This document shows positions 49,991-59,523 of a DNA stretch of 64,000 nucleotides, in pieces. The position numbers and the translations under genes were made by a program. Source of the stretch: CAWCOU01 sp963797335 (GTDB taxonomy: Bacteria; Pseudomonadota; Gammaproteobacteria; JAURND01); the NCBI GenBank assembly GCA_963797335.1, contig CAWCOU010000008.1:341488-405487 (forward strand). The letters are read 5' to 3'. Positions within the stretch are counted from its first letter, which is position 1. Each line of letters begins with the position of its first letter. The notes under the pieces were generated by a model. The model ran no database searches, was not told the DNA's origin, and was given only the letters and a program-made list of their open reading frames with translations.

Positions 49991-51358
49991 ATGTATATTA
50001 GCGTATTTGACATTTTTAAAATTGGTATCGGCCCCTCCAGTTCTCACACCGTCGGCCCCATGAAAGCCGCCTTGGCATTTACCCAGCAGCTTGCAGCGTT
50101 GGGACTGCTCAAACAGACCGCTCGTGTCGAAACCGCGCTCTATGGCTCGCTGGCCTTAACAGGCAAAGGGCATGGCACGGATAAAGCGATTATCTTAGGG
50201 CTCATGGGTGAACAACCCAGCACCATTGACTCCGAAACGATCGAGCCTCGGCTGCATACTATCTATCAACAAAAAACGTTGAGCCTATTAGGCGAACACC
50301 GCATTCCTTTCAATGAAACGAATCTGCAATACCACCCTCAAGAAGTGCTCCCTTGCCATACCAACGGCCTGCGCTTTACCGCCACTTCTTATGAAGGTGG
50401 GGTATTGCTAGAAGAGACCTATTACTCGGTGGGTGGTGGTTTTATTGTGACAGCCGAACAGTTTAATCAACCCGTCGAAGACTTAAATCCAGTTCCTTTT
50501 CCTTTCTCCACTGCCGAAGAACTACTGGCCCTGTGCAGAAAGCACGACATGACGATCAGCCAGTTAATGATGGCGAATGAAATGACTCGCCGCCCCCAGC
50601 AAGACATTCAAAACCAATTACTCCAAATTGCCGAGGTTATGAAGGCATGCATCCAGCGTGGCTGCGCAACCAACGGTATCTTACCCGGTGGACTGGAGCT
50701 TCGCCGTCGCGCCCCAGGTTTGTATACAAAACTAATGGCCAAAGGCAAACCGAATCGTCACCATCCCGATGTGATGAATTGGCTCAATGTCTATGCTATG
50801 GCCGTTAATGAAGAAAACGCCGCCGGCGGCAAAATAGTAACTGCTCCTACCAATGGCGCAGCTGGTATTATTCCTGCTGTTTTACAATATTACCGGGATT
50901 TCTGTGAAAACAGCACGGATCAAGGTATTGTCGATTTTCTGTTAACCGCCGCTGCCATCGCCATTCTTTATAAACTCCGCGCCTCCATATCAGGCGCAGA
51001 AGTTGGCTGCCAAGGTGAAGTTGGCGTTGCCTGCTCCATGGCTGCCGGTGCCTTGGCAGCGGTGCTTAACGGCAGTTTAGCGCAAGTGGAAAACGCAGCT
51101 GAAATCGGCATGGAACATAACCTCGGCCTACCCTGCGATCCACCGAAAGGCTTGGTGCAAATTCCCTGCATTGAACGCAATGCCATGGGTGCAGTAAAAG
51201 CCATTAACGCCGCTCAGCTGGCCCTCGCCGAAGATGGTCAACATCGGGTTTCTTTAGATGCGGTGATTAATACCATGCGCCAAATTGGTAATGATATGAA
51301 GACTATTTATAAGGAAACGTCTCTGGGTGGTTTGGCCGTGAATGTGCCGGAGTGTTAA
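49991..51358 (+). CDS. sdaA: L-serine ammonia-lyase, iron-sulfur dependent
   Basis: Deaminates L-serine to pyruvate and ammonia with a labile 4Fe-4S cluster, feeding serine carbon to central metabolism. The 455-residue single-chain enzyme has the start SVFDIFKIGIGPSSSHTVGPM, the loop APTNGAAGIIPAVL, and cluster cysteines in GCQGEVGVACSM, LPCDPPKG and IPCIERNAMG. Amino-acid use fits an intracellular lifestyle. It stands alone between parE and the EamA transporter gene. Confidence 0.96.
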   Translation: MYISVFDIFKIGIGPSSSHTVGPMKAALAFTQQLAALGLLKQTARVETALYGSLALTGKGHGTDKAIILGLMGEQPSTIDSETIEPRLHTIYQQKTLSLLGEHRIPFNETNLQYHPQEVLPCHTNGLRFTATSYEGGVLLEETYYSVGGGFIVTAEQFNQPVEDLNPVPFPFSTAEELLALCRKHDMTISQLMMANEMTRRPQQDIQNQLLQIAEVMKACIQRGCATNGILPGGLELRRRAPGLYTKLMAKGKPNRHHPDVMNWLNVYAMAVNEENAAGGKIVTAPTNGAAGIIPAVLQYYRDFCENSTDQGIVDFLLTAAAIAILYKLRASISGAEVGCQGEVGVACSMAAGALAAVLNGSLAQVENAAEIGMEHNLGLPCDPPKGLVQIPCIERNAMGAVKAINAAQLALAEDGQHRVSLDAVINTMRQIGNDMKTIYKETSLGGLAVNVPEC

Positions 51359-51435
51359 GCGATCCCTGCTGTTGCTGAGATAACGAAAACTTTTGTTTCG
51401 GCTTCTTAAAAAATCGGTATACTTTCATAGTTTTT

Positions 51436-51480
51436 AAACAATAGAACTTCTGCAACAACCGTTGCAAAAGTTTATTGTTT
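51436..51480. terminator. Inverted repeat after sdaA
   Basis: AAACAATAGAACTTCTGCAAC at 51436-51456 pairs with GTTGCAAAAGTTTATTGTTT at 51461-51480 with one bulge and one mismatch, around a four-base loop. It ends in ATTGTTT and is preceded by GTTTTT, so it could terminate in either direction. It lies 78 bases after sdaA. Confidence 0.55.
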
Positions 51481-51535
51481 CGCCTTAAAAATCCATGTAT
51501 AGACTGCTATTCCAAGATTAGGTGAAATCATCTAT

Positions 51536-52459
51536 ATGCATAACCCCCAGACTAAGGCCATTACTTCAGGTATTTTATCTGGCGCTTTCTGGGGCACCCC
51601 TTTCATTGCGCCTCTGATCCTTAGTGGTTATTCTTCCATTGAAATCGCTTTTGTGCGATTTTTATTTTTCGGAATAATCAGTTTAGTATGCTTGCCCAGA
51701 TTACTATTATTGCTGCGAAAATTTACTCTGACTGATTTCTTGCAGGCCATTTTGATTTGTGCTGCAGGATTCTGGTTGTATACGATTATCTTATTTTTTG
51801 GCGTCAAGCTGACCAATGGCGTAATATCCGCCTTGATTATCGGCACATTGCCATTAACCATTACCTTATGCAGTAAGCCAACATTTAATTACAAATTATT
51901 AGTTGGCTTGACACTGATTCTGACAGGCATCGTCGTATTATTAGTAGTCCCTTTATTGCATGATGCCACAAGATCCTCTCTACACAACATCCACTTATCA
52001 GGAATTATTTTGCTATTCTGCGCTTTAATCCTGTGGACCTGGTACGCGATAATTAATCCCCGCTTTATCTTAAAACATGCCCAGATGACCTCGTTGGATT
52101 ACACATCTCTCATGGGTGTTATCAGCTTGATTTTTATGCTACCCATTTTCCTGCTGACTCACGATTTACGTCCGCTCATAATACACCCACAATTCCCTCA
52201 GTTGATCATATGGGGCAGTATTATGGGTATCGGCGCCTCCTGGATTGCCAATTTCTTCTGGGCTTACTGCTGCAGAAACACCCCACCCTCTATCTACGGC
52301 ACGCTCATGGTCTCCGAAACCCTATTTGGATTAATTTATAGTTTTATCTTTCAACACCGCTTACCCTATCTGAACGAATTTATTGCCATTCTACTGCTCA
52401 TTTCCGGCGTAATAATAACCATTAAATCTCAACAAGCCATAGCCCGCAAACAACAATGA
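51536..52459 (+). CDS. EamA/DMT-family transporter
   Basis: A 307-residue inner-membrane protein with ten hydrophobic helices in two EamA repeats (about 9-140 and 155-300). Conserved family features include SGAFWGTPFIAPLIL at the start of helix 1, FVRFLFFGIISL and the end of the second repeat with LMVSETLFGLIYSFIF. The family exports amino acids or metabolites; the substrate is unknown. AGGTGA lies about 9 bases before the ATG. Confidence 0.88.
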   Translation: MHNPQTKAITSGILSGAFWGTPFIAPLILSGYSSIEIAFVRFLFFGIISLVCLPRLLLLLRKFTLTDFLQAILICAAGFWLYTIILFFGVKLTNGVISALIIGTLPLTITLCSKPTFNYKLLVGLTLILTGIVVLLVVPLLHDATRSSLHNIHLSGIILLFCALILWTWYAIINPRFILKHAQMTSLDYTSLMGVISLIFMLPIFLLTHDLRPLIIHPQFPQLIIWGSIMGIGASWIANFFWAYCCRNTPPSIYGTLMVSETLFGLIYSFIFQHRLPYLNEFIAILLLISGVIITIKSQQAIARKQQ

Positions 52460-52713
52460 CCTAAGAAATAGGGAGAGGTTTCGCTCTATTTAAGTCACAG
52501 AAAACTTCTCTGAAGGTTAGGCACTATGGGAAGTTTTTTATAAATCAGTCGGTTACGATATATCAAAATGTAACTAGGAAATATTAGCTTCCGTGTTACT
52601 TCCTAGTTCATAGCCTAGCTAGACAACAAAATTTCATATTTCTGCCGGCATCTACGCCTCAATTAATTCAAGTAAAGACAATCATAGCGTAAAGTGGCAT
52701 TTAATTTGCAATA

Positions 52714-52732
52714 TGTATCTTATAATGATACA
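52714..52732 (+). promoter_or_regulatory. Promoter with palindromic operator on its -10 box
   Basis: TGTATC and GATACA (52714-52719 and 52727-52732) flank TTATAAT, which contains a perfect TATAAT -10 box (52721-52726). The ATG of the AbiEi-type antitoxin gene follows at 52735. A repressor bound here would block the promoter, as expected for antitoxin autoregulation. With so short a leader and no ribosome site, the mRNA is probably leaderless. Confidence 0.65.
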
Positions 52733-52734
52733 CT

Positions 52735-53547
52735 ATGCAAATGAAACTACAAAATCCACAACTATCAAATTACCTTAATTCCCTGCAAACCAGAGGTCGT
52801 TATACCTTTACCCGAGACGAGGCACTTGCCACTTTAGGTATTACCCCAACCTCATTTCGTTTCAGTGCTCTACGGCTTATTAAGAAAAAACGCCTTATAC
52901 GCCCCAAACAAGGTTTTTATGTCATTGTCCCCACTGAATATTCAGAGGTAGGTACCCCTCCAGCAACCTGGTTCATTGACACTCTCATGAAGTTCTATCA
53001 ACAACCTTATTATGTTGGTTTACTTTCTGCCGCAGCTTTATACGGCGCCGCCCATCAACAGCCTCAGGTATTCCAGGTTGTCACTAATAAACCGTTACGA
53101 CCAGTTGCTACCAGCTTATCCCAGATTCAGTTTTTTACGAAGAGAACCATTACGGCCAGCAGTTATCAAACCATGAAAACACCAACGGGATTTATGCATG
53201 TATCGTTACCAGAAATAACCGCATTTGATTTAGTACGCTATGTTAAATCCGCCGGGTACTTTAGCCATATTGCCACCATACTAAGCGAACTAATGGAAAG
53301 CTTTGACGAAAAACGTTTCAAACAAATATTAGCAACTGAAAAACTTGAACCTCCAGAAATTCAGCGACTCGGTTATCTTCTAGAAATCGTGGAGGCCCAA
53401 CCCGGTATTATTTTATTACTTAAAGATTGGGTAAAAGAACATAAACCCCGAACAGTTCCATTGCGCCCTGATAGAACCCATGAAAATAGTTCAAAAACTG
53501 CAGATTGGAATTTATATATTAATGAACAAATAGAGACGGATTTATGA
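52735..53547 (+). CDS. AbiEi-type antitoxin, type IV toxin-antitoxin
   Basis: The 270-residue protein has an N-terminal winged-helix domain (YLNSLQTRGRYTFTRDEALATLGI, then RLIKKKRLIRPKQGFYVI) and a C-terminal antitoxin domain (YYVGLLSAAALYGAAHQQPQ, PEITAFDLVRYVKSAGY). This is the AbiEi architecture: DNA-binding repressor plus toxin-neutralising part. It is coupled to the toxin gene by an ATGA overlap. Such pairs cause abortive phage infection or stabilise mobile DNA. An ATG two codons later is an alternative start. Confidence 0.92.
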   Translation: MQMKLQNPQLSNYLNSLQTRGRYTFTRDEALATLGITPTSFRFSALRLIKKKRLIRPKQGFYVIVPTEYSEVGTPPATWFIDTLMKFYQQPYYVGLLSAAALYGAAHQQPQVFQVVTNKPLRPVATSLSQIQFFTKRTITASSYQTMKTPTGFMHVSLPEITAFDLVRYVKSAGYFSHIATILSELMESFDEKRFKQILATEKLEPPEIQRLGYLLEIVEAQPGIILLLKDWVKEHKPRTVPLRPDRTHENSSKTADWNLYINEQIETDL

Positions 53548-54371
53548 TACCACAAGCCTATATTAACGAATGGCGTACAACAGCACCCTGGTCGACTGAT
53601 GCCCAAGTTGAACAGGATTTAATTCTATCACGTGCTCTCTTGGAAATTTTTTCAGAGCCGCTGCTAAGAAAATCCTTGGCATTTCGAGGCGGCACAGCAC
53701 TGCACAAATTATTTATTGAGCCAGCGGCACGTTATTCGGAAGATATAGACCTTGTACAAATCGAAGAAGGTGCCATTGGCTATATTTTTGAAGCGTTACG
53801 CAACCAATTAAATCCTTGGCTGGGTGAGCCTAAATGGAAATTAAAAGATGGTCGAGCCATATTTATCTATCGCTTCGAATCAGAGAGCCTCCCCGTAATA
53901 CCCATGCGCTTAAAAATAGAAATCAATACTCGAGAACATTTCACCGTTTTAGGATTGTCCAATAAACCCTTCGAAGTTAAAAATGCCTGGTACTCCAATA
54001 AAACTGATCTAGTAATCTATCAATTGGAAGAGCTACTGGGTACTAAATTAAGAGCGTTATACCAGCGGAAAAAAGGACGTGATTTATTTGACTTAATCAT
54101 AGCGCTGAGACAATTCCCCTCTCTAGAAATACCAAAATTGATTCAATGCTTTGCACATTATATGGAATCTTCTGCCAGCAAAATTTCACGGGGAGAATTT
54201 GAAGCAAATTTGCATGAAAAACTAAGTGATGAAGCATTTCTTAAAGATATCACTCCATTATTACCCAGCACCGTAAATACAGATTATGAACCTTATTCAG
54301 AAGCCCAGCATATACAAAATAAAATAATATGCCTTTTACCCGGACAGGCATGGAAGGGTCTTGCGACGTAA
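53544..54371 (+). CDS. AbiEii/AbiGii-type nucleotidyltransferase toxin
   Basis: A 275-residue nucleotidyltransferase toxin. The catalytic motif is FRGGTALHKLF followed by YSEDIDLV (Gly-Gly ... Asp-x-Asp), with a later ELLGTKLRALYQRKKGRDLFDL typical of AbiEii. It is predicted to transfer nucleotides onto tRNA or another target, halting growth unless held by the antitoxin. Its ATG overlaps the antitoxin TGA. All motifs look intact, so the pair may be active. Confidence 0.93.
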   Translation: MIPQAYINEWRTTAPWSTDAQVEQDLILSRALLEIFSEPLLRKSLAFRGGTALHKLFIEPAARYSEDIDLVQIEEGAIGYIFEALRNQLNPWLGEPKWKLKDGRAIFIYRFESESLPVIPMRLKIEINTREHFTVLGLSNKPFEVKNAWYSNKTDLVIYQLEELLGTKLRALYQRKKGRDLFDLIIALRQFPSLEIPKLIQCFAHYMESSASKISRGEFEANLHEKLSDEAFLKDITPLLPSTVNTDYEPYSEAQHIQNKIICLLPGQAWKGLAT

Positions 54372-54497
54372 GAAGCTGGCGATGTATCAATTTTTTGGTC
54401 AACTGTAAATTCACCGTTTAGTATATTAACAGTCTGCTCACGTGGGTATCAGTAATTTTTAGAACAAACATGATGAATATTTTAGAGGTTAACAGCA

Positions 54498-55504
54498 ATG
54501 CAGAAAATACAAACGCGTCTTTGCAATATGTTGAAATTGAAAACGCCCATTTTCCAAGGGCCTATGGCCGGAGCAACCACTCCTCAGCTCGCAGCGCTGT
54601 TGCTAACTATGGTGATTGGGGATGATCCCATTAGGAAATTGGTCAATGGAAAACTGCGAAAAGCTAATCGATGATACATTGTCATTAACCAATCAACCTG
54701 TCGGCGTTAACTTAATATTAGAATGGGATCAGAGTGAACGGTTAGAAATGTGTCTAAAGAAAGGCATTAAAGTCATCTGGTTCTTCTGGGGTGATCCTAC
54801 GGCATTTATTGAAAAAATACACGGGTATGGGGCGAAGGTCATTTCGACCGTTGGCAATGCTGATGAAGCTAAACGAGCAATGGATGCAGGTGTTGACATT
54901 ATTGTAACCCAAGGCTGGGAAGCAGGTGGACATGTATGGGGTGAAGTGGCAACGATGCCCTTAGTGCCAGCCGTCGTTGATGCGGTTGAAGGCAGAATTC
55001 CGGTGGTTGCTGCAGGTGGTATTGCCGATGGACGTGGTTTAGCGGCTGCTCTGGCATTAGGAGCGGAGGGTATTGTTTTGGGTACTCGATTGTTATCCAG
55101 TTTTGAGGCCGGTATTCATGAGCAATATAAAAACCGTCTGATACACGCTAAAGAAACCGATACCGTTTACACGAACATATTTGATAAGGGCTGGCCAAAT
55201 GCCTATATGCGTGCATTACGAAATAGTACGTATGAGCAATGGGTCAATGCCGGAATGCCAGCCCTCCGGAAAACGCCCGGGTGAGCATGATATTATTACC
55301 CAATACTCACCGGACCATCCGGTGGAACGCTATAGCTCTAAAATGCCAGCACCCATCATGGCAGGTGATTTAGAGCCACTAGTGCATTATGCCGGTCAAT
55401 CTGTTGGTTTGGTTAAAAATAAAAAATCCGTTCATGATATATTGGATGAAATTGTTGAGACCGCCATTAAACGTATTAATGTCTGCCAAAAAATAATTTC
55501 TTAA
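54498..55504 (+). pseudogene. Nitronate monooxygenase-like gene, broken by three frameshifts
   Basis: The start (MQKIQTRLCNMLKLKTPIFQ, then GPMAGATTPQLAA) is in one frame. A one-base loss near 54600 shifts to ANYG, and a second near 54623 shifts to GMIPLGNWSMENCEK, which stays open through GVDIIVTQGWEAGGHVWG and AAGGIADGRGLAAALALGAEGIVLG. A one-base gain near 55260 moves the C-terminus (PSGKRPGEHD to QKIIS) into yet another frame. Together they form a full-length FMN-dependent nitronate monooxygenase of about 335 residues. The gene is therefore dead, with the largest fragment at 54616-55284. Confidence 0.85.
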
Positions 55505-55623
55505 GAAGGGCTCATTTCCAGTTAAAATTTCGCACAAAGTTATCAAAGGATGGAACCAGGAAAAAATTTTTGGCAGGGTCTTGCCACATAATTTGGTTAA
55601 CTATAATCAAGAAGTAACTACAT

Positions 55624-56130
55624 ATGAAAAATGAAGAATATATTATCAGACGATTCGATATAAATTCCGCAGAAGATTTTACAATGTGGAAACAATTAAA
55701 CCTTCAATGGCTGAAAGGATATGCTCATTCTGCGGGGAAAATACCCTATTTATTAGAAAAAAATGATTTTATTACACTTGATAATCCTGTAGAAAATATA
55801 ATTCATAAAGGCGGCGAAATTTGGTTTGCTGAGGTTTTGATATCCAATGATAAAAAGATCGTAGGCACCATTGGCCTAACGCCCTGCGATAACGAGTGGG
55901 AATTAAATAAATTAGCGGTCGTGCCTGAGTTTCAAGGCAAAGGTATCGGAAAAATATTAGTGCAAACCGCTTTAGATTTTGCTAAAAAACTAGGCATTAA
56001 AAAATTAGTGCTTGACTCAAACTCTCACTTGATTAAGGCCATTCGCTTATATGAAAGTTTCGGCTTTAAGCATATTCAACCACGAGGCCATTATGAAACT
56101 GCGGATGTGGCAATGGAAAAAATTATTTAA
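55624..56130 (+). CDS. GNAT-family N-acetyltransferase
   Basis: A 168-residue acetyltransferase with the acetyl-CoA loop LAVVPEFQGKGIGKILVQTAL, preceded by KKIVGTIGLTPC and followed by KLVLDSNSHLIKAIRLYESFGF. The acceptor is unknown. Single gene between a dead monooxygenase gene and a divergent coiled-coil gene; codon use is AT-rich like its neighbours. Confidence 0.9.
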   Translation: MKNEEYIIRRFDINSAEDFTMWKQLNLQWLKGYAHSAGKIPYLLEKNDFITLDNPVENIIHKGGEIWFAEVLISNDKKIVGTIGLTPCDNEWELNKLAVVPEFQGKGIGKILVQTALDFAKKLGIKKLVLDSNSHLIKAIRLYESFGFKHIQPRGHYETADVAMEKII

Positions 56131-56329
56131 TTTTATGAGAATCAATCCCACCTATTTTTAACCATATAAAAGGATATTTTTTGTCAAACATTTTAACACT
56201 ACCTCTTGCTGCGCAGGCGGGCATCCATTCATGGTAGACAGACCGTGTCTCTTCACCTTGCTCGGTCATTTACGCGGTTCTAAAAATATCTTGTCAATAG
56301 GTTGCAACTCTACATCTTCTTTTTGATTA

Positions 56330-56956
56330 TTACCTCGTTGCAATCCTGACCGCAGAGTACTTCCAGATAGAGGAGCTCGAAGTTAAAGGGGGAGTGGACG
56401 CACCCGTTGTATTTGAGTCGACTGTAGATGACATAGTCGATCCAGACCCCGCAGAAGAACTGCTACTTGACGCGGTTAAAGTAGATGCTATGGAAGAATT
56501 ACTAATACTTGCGAAAGATTCCCCACTCATTAATTCTAGTTGATCATAATTCTGAACGAGAAACTCGCGCATTAATTCTAGTAGAAGCTTCTGCTGATCT
56601 GCCCTTTGAGCTAGAATTTCCCAATATTCATTTTCAATCTCTATTTCACGAACTTCATTCTTCTCTAAACCTTCGCGAGCTTTTAGTAAATCTTCTAATA
56701 CCTTTACGTAATCTGAGCTATATTTTTCAGGATCAATGGTATATTTTTTCTTTAAGTCCTTTGTTTCCAACGTCATCTTTCGAATACTTTCTTCGATAGT
56801 CAAGTCTTCTTTCTCTAACAAATCTAACTCGTTCTTTAGTTTCTGGGACTTTTCCATTAATATGTCTATCTTATTCTCTACTTGCCTTAACTCATTACTT
56901 AATTTTTCCCATTTACTTCGAATTAGGTCATGAGCATGTTTTTTCTCATCTGCCAT
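56330..56956 (-). CDS. Hypothetical coiled-coil protein with Ser/Thr-rich tail
   Basis: A 208-residue protein of no known family. Residues about 10-145 are almost all charged helix, with heptad spacing (KLSNELRQVENKIDILMEK, then LKNELDLLEKEDL) and form one long coiled coil. Residues about 150-195 are a low-complexity Ser/Thr/Gly run. No signal peptide or membrane segment. GGGAG lies 9 bases before the ATG. Such proteins occur among secreted effectors of intracellular bacteria, but nothing here proves it. Confidence 0.6.
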   Translation of the reverse strand: MADEKKHAHDLIRSKWEKLSNELRQVENKIDILMEKSQKLKNELDLLEKEDLTIEESIRKMTLETKDLKKKYTIDPEKYSSDYVKVLEDLLKAREGLEKNEVREIEIENEYWEILAQRADQQKLLLELMREFLVQNYDQLELMSGESFASISNSSIASTLTASSSSSSAGSGSTMSSTVDSNTTGASTPPLTSSSSIWKYSAVRIATR

Positions 56957-57088
56957 AGATTTATTCTCCCTTGTTCGAGATAGTCATTTGAAAGAAGCTG
57001 ATTTAGCTAAGCTTAACTCTTTTTTTGTTGTAAGATGTCTACTGAGCTTAAGGAATCAATCGATACTTTCGTAATTACTCTAAGTGAT

Positions 57089-57664
57089 TCAAAAACTCAC
57101 CTGCGTAACAATACAATAATTAAAACCAGCTTGCCGAATCTTGATTGTGCTTTGCACCATATCATAACTAGTATTTAGCCAACCATCCAGAAATGCCCAT
57201 GTCACTATTTCTGACCATGATGTTGGCTTCAGGTGATGCTTTTCAATGATTTTTGTCCAAATGGCAGCTTTATCTGCCATTTGCTCTCGTAATGGCATGG
57301 GTTGGGGCGCTGCAACGGAAATATTAAAAAAACCAGCAATATCCGCCCATACATGTTGCCACCGAAAATGGTCACCATTCGTGGCATTGAAGATCTCATT
57401 TTTAGCAGTTGCCGCTGTAAGTGACCACAAAACAGCCTCAGCAAGAATGCCCGAATCCGTTGCCTGGTGTAATGCGGACCAGGCACCTAAACTGCCAGGA
57501 AAACGTAAAGGCAGCTCTAATTCTTGACTAACTGTGGCAAAAACGGCCAATCCGGCAAGCATATTCATAGGAGAACCTATGCTTGCTCCTATCACACCAT
57601 CTGGTCGCAAAGCTGCCCACGTAAACCCTCGCTGCTCAGATTTTTTCCATAAATGGACTTTAGT
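57089..57664 (-). pseudogene. C-terminal fragment of a PRISE-like short-chain reductase
   Basis: The frame runs from a stop at 57665-57667 through QRGFTWAALRPDGVIG, GSPMNMLAGLAVFATVSQE, LPLRFPGSLGAW and NEIFNATNGDHFRWQHVW to 57089. These match the C-terminal half of progesterone 5-beta-reductase/iridoid synthase-like SDRs. The N-terminal Rossmann part with the NAD-binding glycines is absent and no ATG opens the fragment; a TTG at 57610 is the only start. The gene is 5' truncated at about 57665, where another fragment begins on the other strand. Confidence 0.75.
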
Positions 57665-58032
57665 TCATTTGAAGCACTCTGTGAATTGGCCAAAAAAGCT
57701 AACTTTACTATTCGCGCAGAGATCACTGCCCGCTTGATAAAATTCTTGGATGAATATTGTCAAGAATCTAGAAATTCACAACAAACAAATACATGGGTTT
57801 GTCACGCAGACTGGATTAAAGCACTGTGTGAACTAGGTGCTTGCGTGGAAACTGAGCTACGTCAGCGAATTATTAAAGGTTTAAGTGAAATAGTGTATGA
57901 TCGTATTTATTTTAGCGAGTGTAGATTGCTTGCAACAGATTGCGTTGGGTGCTGGCTATTCTCACTGAAGAGAAGCCCGAAACGAAGATTAGAACCCTGA
58001 TCGAATATTTATTAGCAAAAAAGAAAAATTGA
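57653..58032 (+). pseudogene. Frameshifted fragment of an unidentified gene
   Basis: From about 57653 a frame reads FSSFEALCELAKKANFTI and continues to RIYFSECRLL; near 57925 a one-base shift restores a sensible helical end, RWVLAILTEEKPETKIRTL, then IEYLLAKKKN, stopping at 58032. The product would be an all-helical, possibly HEAT-like, protein of about 125 residues. No family was recognised. It abuts the truncated SDR fragment, so the junction probably marks a deletion or insertion. Confidence 0.4.
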
Positions 58033-58532
58033 ATGACAGTGCTGTGGCGAGACGTGCATTTGTCGCTTCCCTCAGATAATGGAAACGGTTGTCGTATCTC
58101 CCTTGTTTCTAAAAAATGTGCGGACCTGCCTTCTTTTCAAGGAGAGGTTGCATATATTCAGAATGTGTCTTCATAAGTAATACCTAATTGTTTCATTTTT
58201 CTTCATGCTCTCTATTTGTGTATTGCCAGAAAAATTATATCCCGTCGTATGGCTTAAAATATTAATCAAACTAACAGGGTGTTTTATTTCCCGAATGGTT
58301 AGAGGGCACTTCATTAATCTACTGTTTTAAAAAGACACTTCATTAGCTTAGCGCCATTTGCTCTAAGGACATTTCCCCCTGTGGAGGGTTAAGAGCATTG
58401 TAATACTTTTAATTTGTATATAAAATAATTGTATTAAATAAGCATGACTACTTTCACCCACTGTTAAAGCAACCTTAAATCAAAACCATTAAATCATTTT
58501 TGAATCTTTCAAGCAAAATTTCCGAGGTTTTT
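58033..58532. other. Gene-poor 500-base stretch
   Basis: Between the frameshifted fragment and the quinone oxidoreductase gene. It holds a weak 47-residue frame (58033-58176, starting MTVLWRDVHLSLPSDNGNG) and two short direct copies of CACTTCATTA (about 58310 and 58336), but no recognisable gene, IS end or RNA. The last 100 bases are AT-rich and presumably hold the promoter of the next gene. Confidence 0.5.
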
Positions 58533-59498
58533 ATGCACGTCATTCAAATTGATCAATATGGGGATACTGACCAATTGCAATATCGGCAATTGCCTACACC
58601 CATACCAGCTTACGGTCAAGCTTTAATTAAAGTTCAAGCGGCAGGGGTCAACTATATTGATATTTATATGCGTACTGGATTATATCCAAAACCATTACCG
58701 CTTTCTTTAGGAAAAGAAGGCGCGGGAATAGTAGAAAAAGTTGGCGAGGGAGTCACCGAGGTTAAACCGGGTGATCGGGTAGCTTGGTTTAATGCTCAAG
58801 GCTCCTATGCCAGCCACGTAATTGCTCACGTAGACGATCTAGCGCCATTACCGGATGATTTGTCTTTTAACGAAGGTGCGGCAGCCATGCTTCAAGGGTT
58901 AACGGCACACTATCTTACCCGAGATACCTACCCACTTAAGCCTGGAGATACCTGTTTAATTCATGCCGCTGCTGGCGGGACAGGTTTATTACTCTGCCAG
59001 ATAGCCAAAATTTTAGGCGCCCATGTTATCGGTACTGTATCGACGATGACTAAAGCAGAGTTGGCACGTCAAGCTGGGGCGGATGAAGTTATTTTATATA
59101 CTCAACAAGATTTTGTTGAAGAAACTAACCGCCTCACTCACGGCAACGGTGTCCACGTGGTGTATGATTCAGTAGGAGCCGACACCTTCTTAAAAAGTTT
59201 ACAATGTTTAAGAAAAAGAGGTTGGTTGGTGAGTTTTGGTCAGTCAAGCGGGATGGTTCCCAGCTTTGACCTCAGCAAATTAGCTGCGAATTCACTATTT
59301 ATTACCCGCCCCTCTTTATTTAATTACGTTGATAATAGGGATACTCTATTAAAATCCACAAAAGAATTGTTTTCCTGGATCCTATCAAAGAAAATTGAAT
59401 TAAGAATAGAGCATAAATTAGCCCTATCCGAAGCATCGCAAGCACATAAAATGCTCGAAGGACGAAAAACCACGGGAAAAATAATATTAATACCCTAA
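58533..59498 (+). CDS. NADPH:quinone oxidoreductase (zinc-independent MDR)
   Basis: A 321-residue medium-chain reductase that reduces quinones with NADPH. It starts MHVIQIDQYGDTDQLQYRQL and has the substrate-side GVNYIDIYMRTGLY, KEGAGIVEKVGEGV, and the nucleotide-binding AAAGGTGLLLCQIAK. No zinc-binding cysteines are present. The ATG at 58533 has GAGG 6 bases upstream and fits the family start; a TTG at 58500 is unlikely. Close to E. coli QorA in pattern. It forms a redox cluster with the two convergent genes that follow. Confidence 0.93.
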   Translation: MHVIQIDQYGDTDQLQYRQLPTPIPAYGQALIKVQAAGVNYIDIYMRTGLYPKPLPLSLGKEGAGIVEKVGEGVTEVKPGDRVAWFNAQGSYASHVIAHVDDLAPLPDDLSFNEGAAAMLQGLTAHYLTRDTYPLKPGDTCLIHAAAGGTGLLLCQIAKILGAHVIGTVSTMTKAELARQAGADEVILYTQQDFVEETNRLTHGNGVHVVYDSVGADTFLKSLQCLRKRGWLVSFGQSSGMVPSFDLSKLAANSLFITRPSLFNYVDNRDTLLKSTKELFSWILSKKIELRIEHKLALSEASQAHKMLEGRKTTGKIILIP

Positions 59499-59523
59499 GA
59501 CTCCTCACTTCAATGATGATTTT

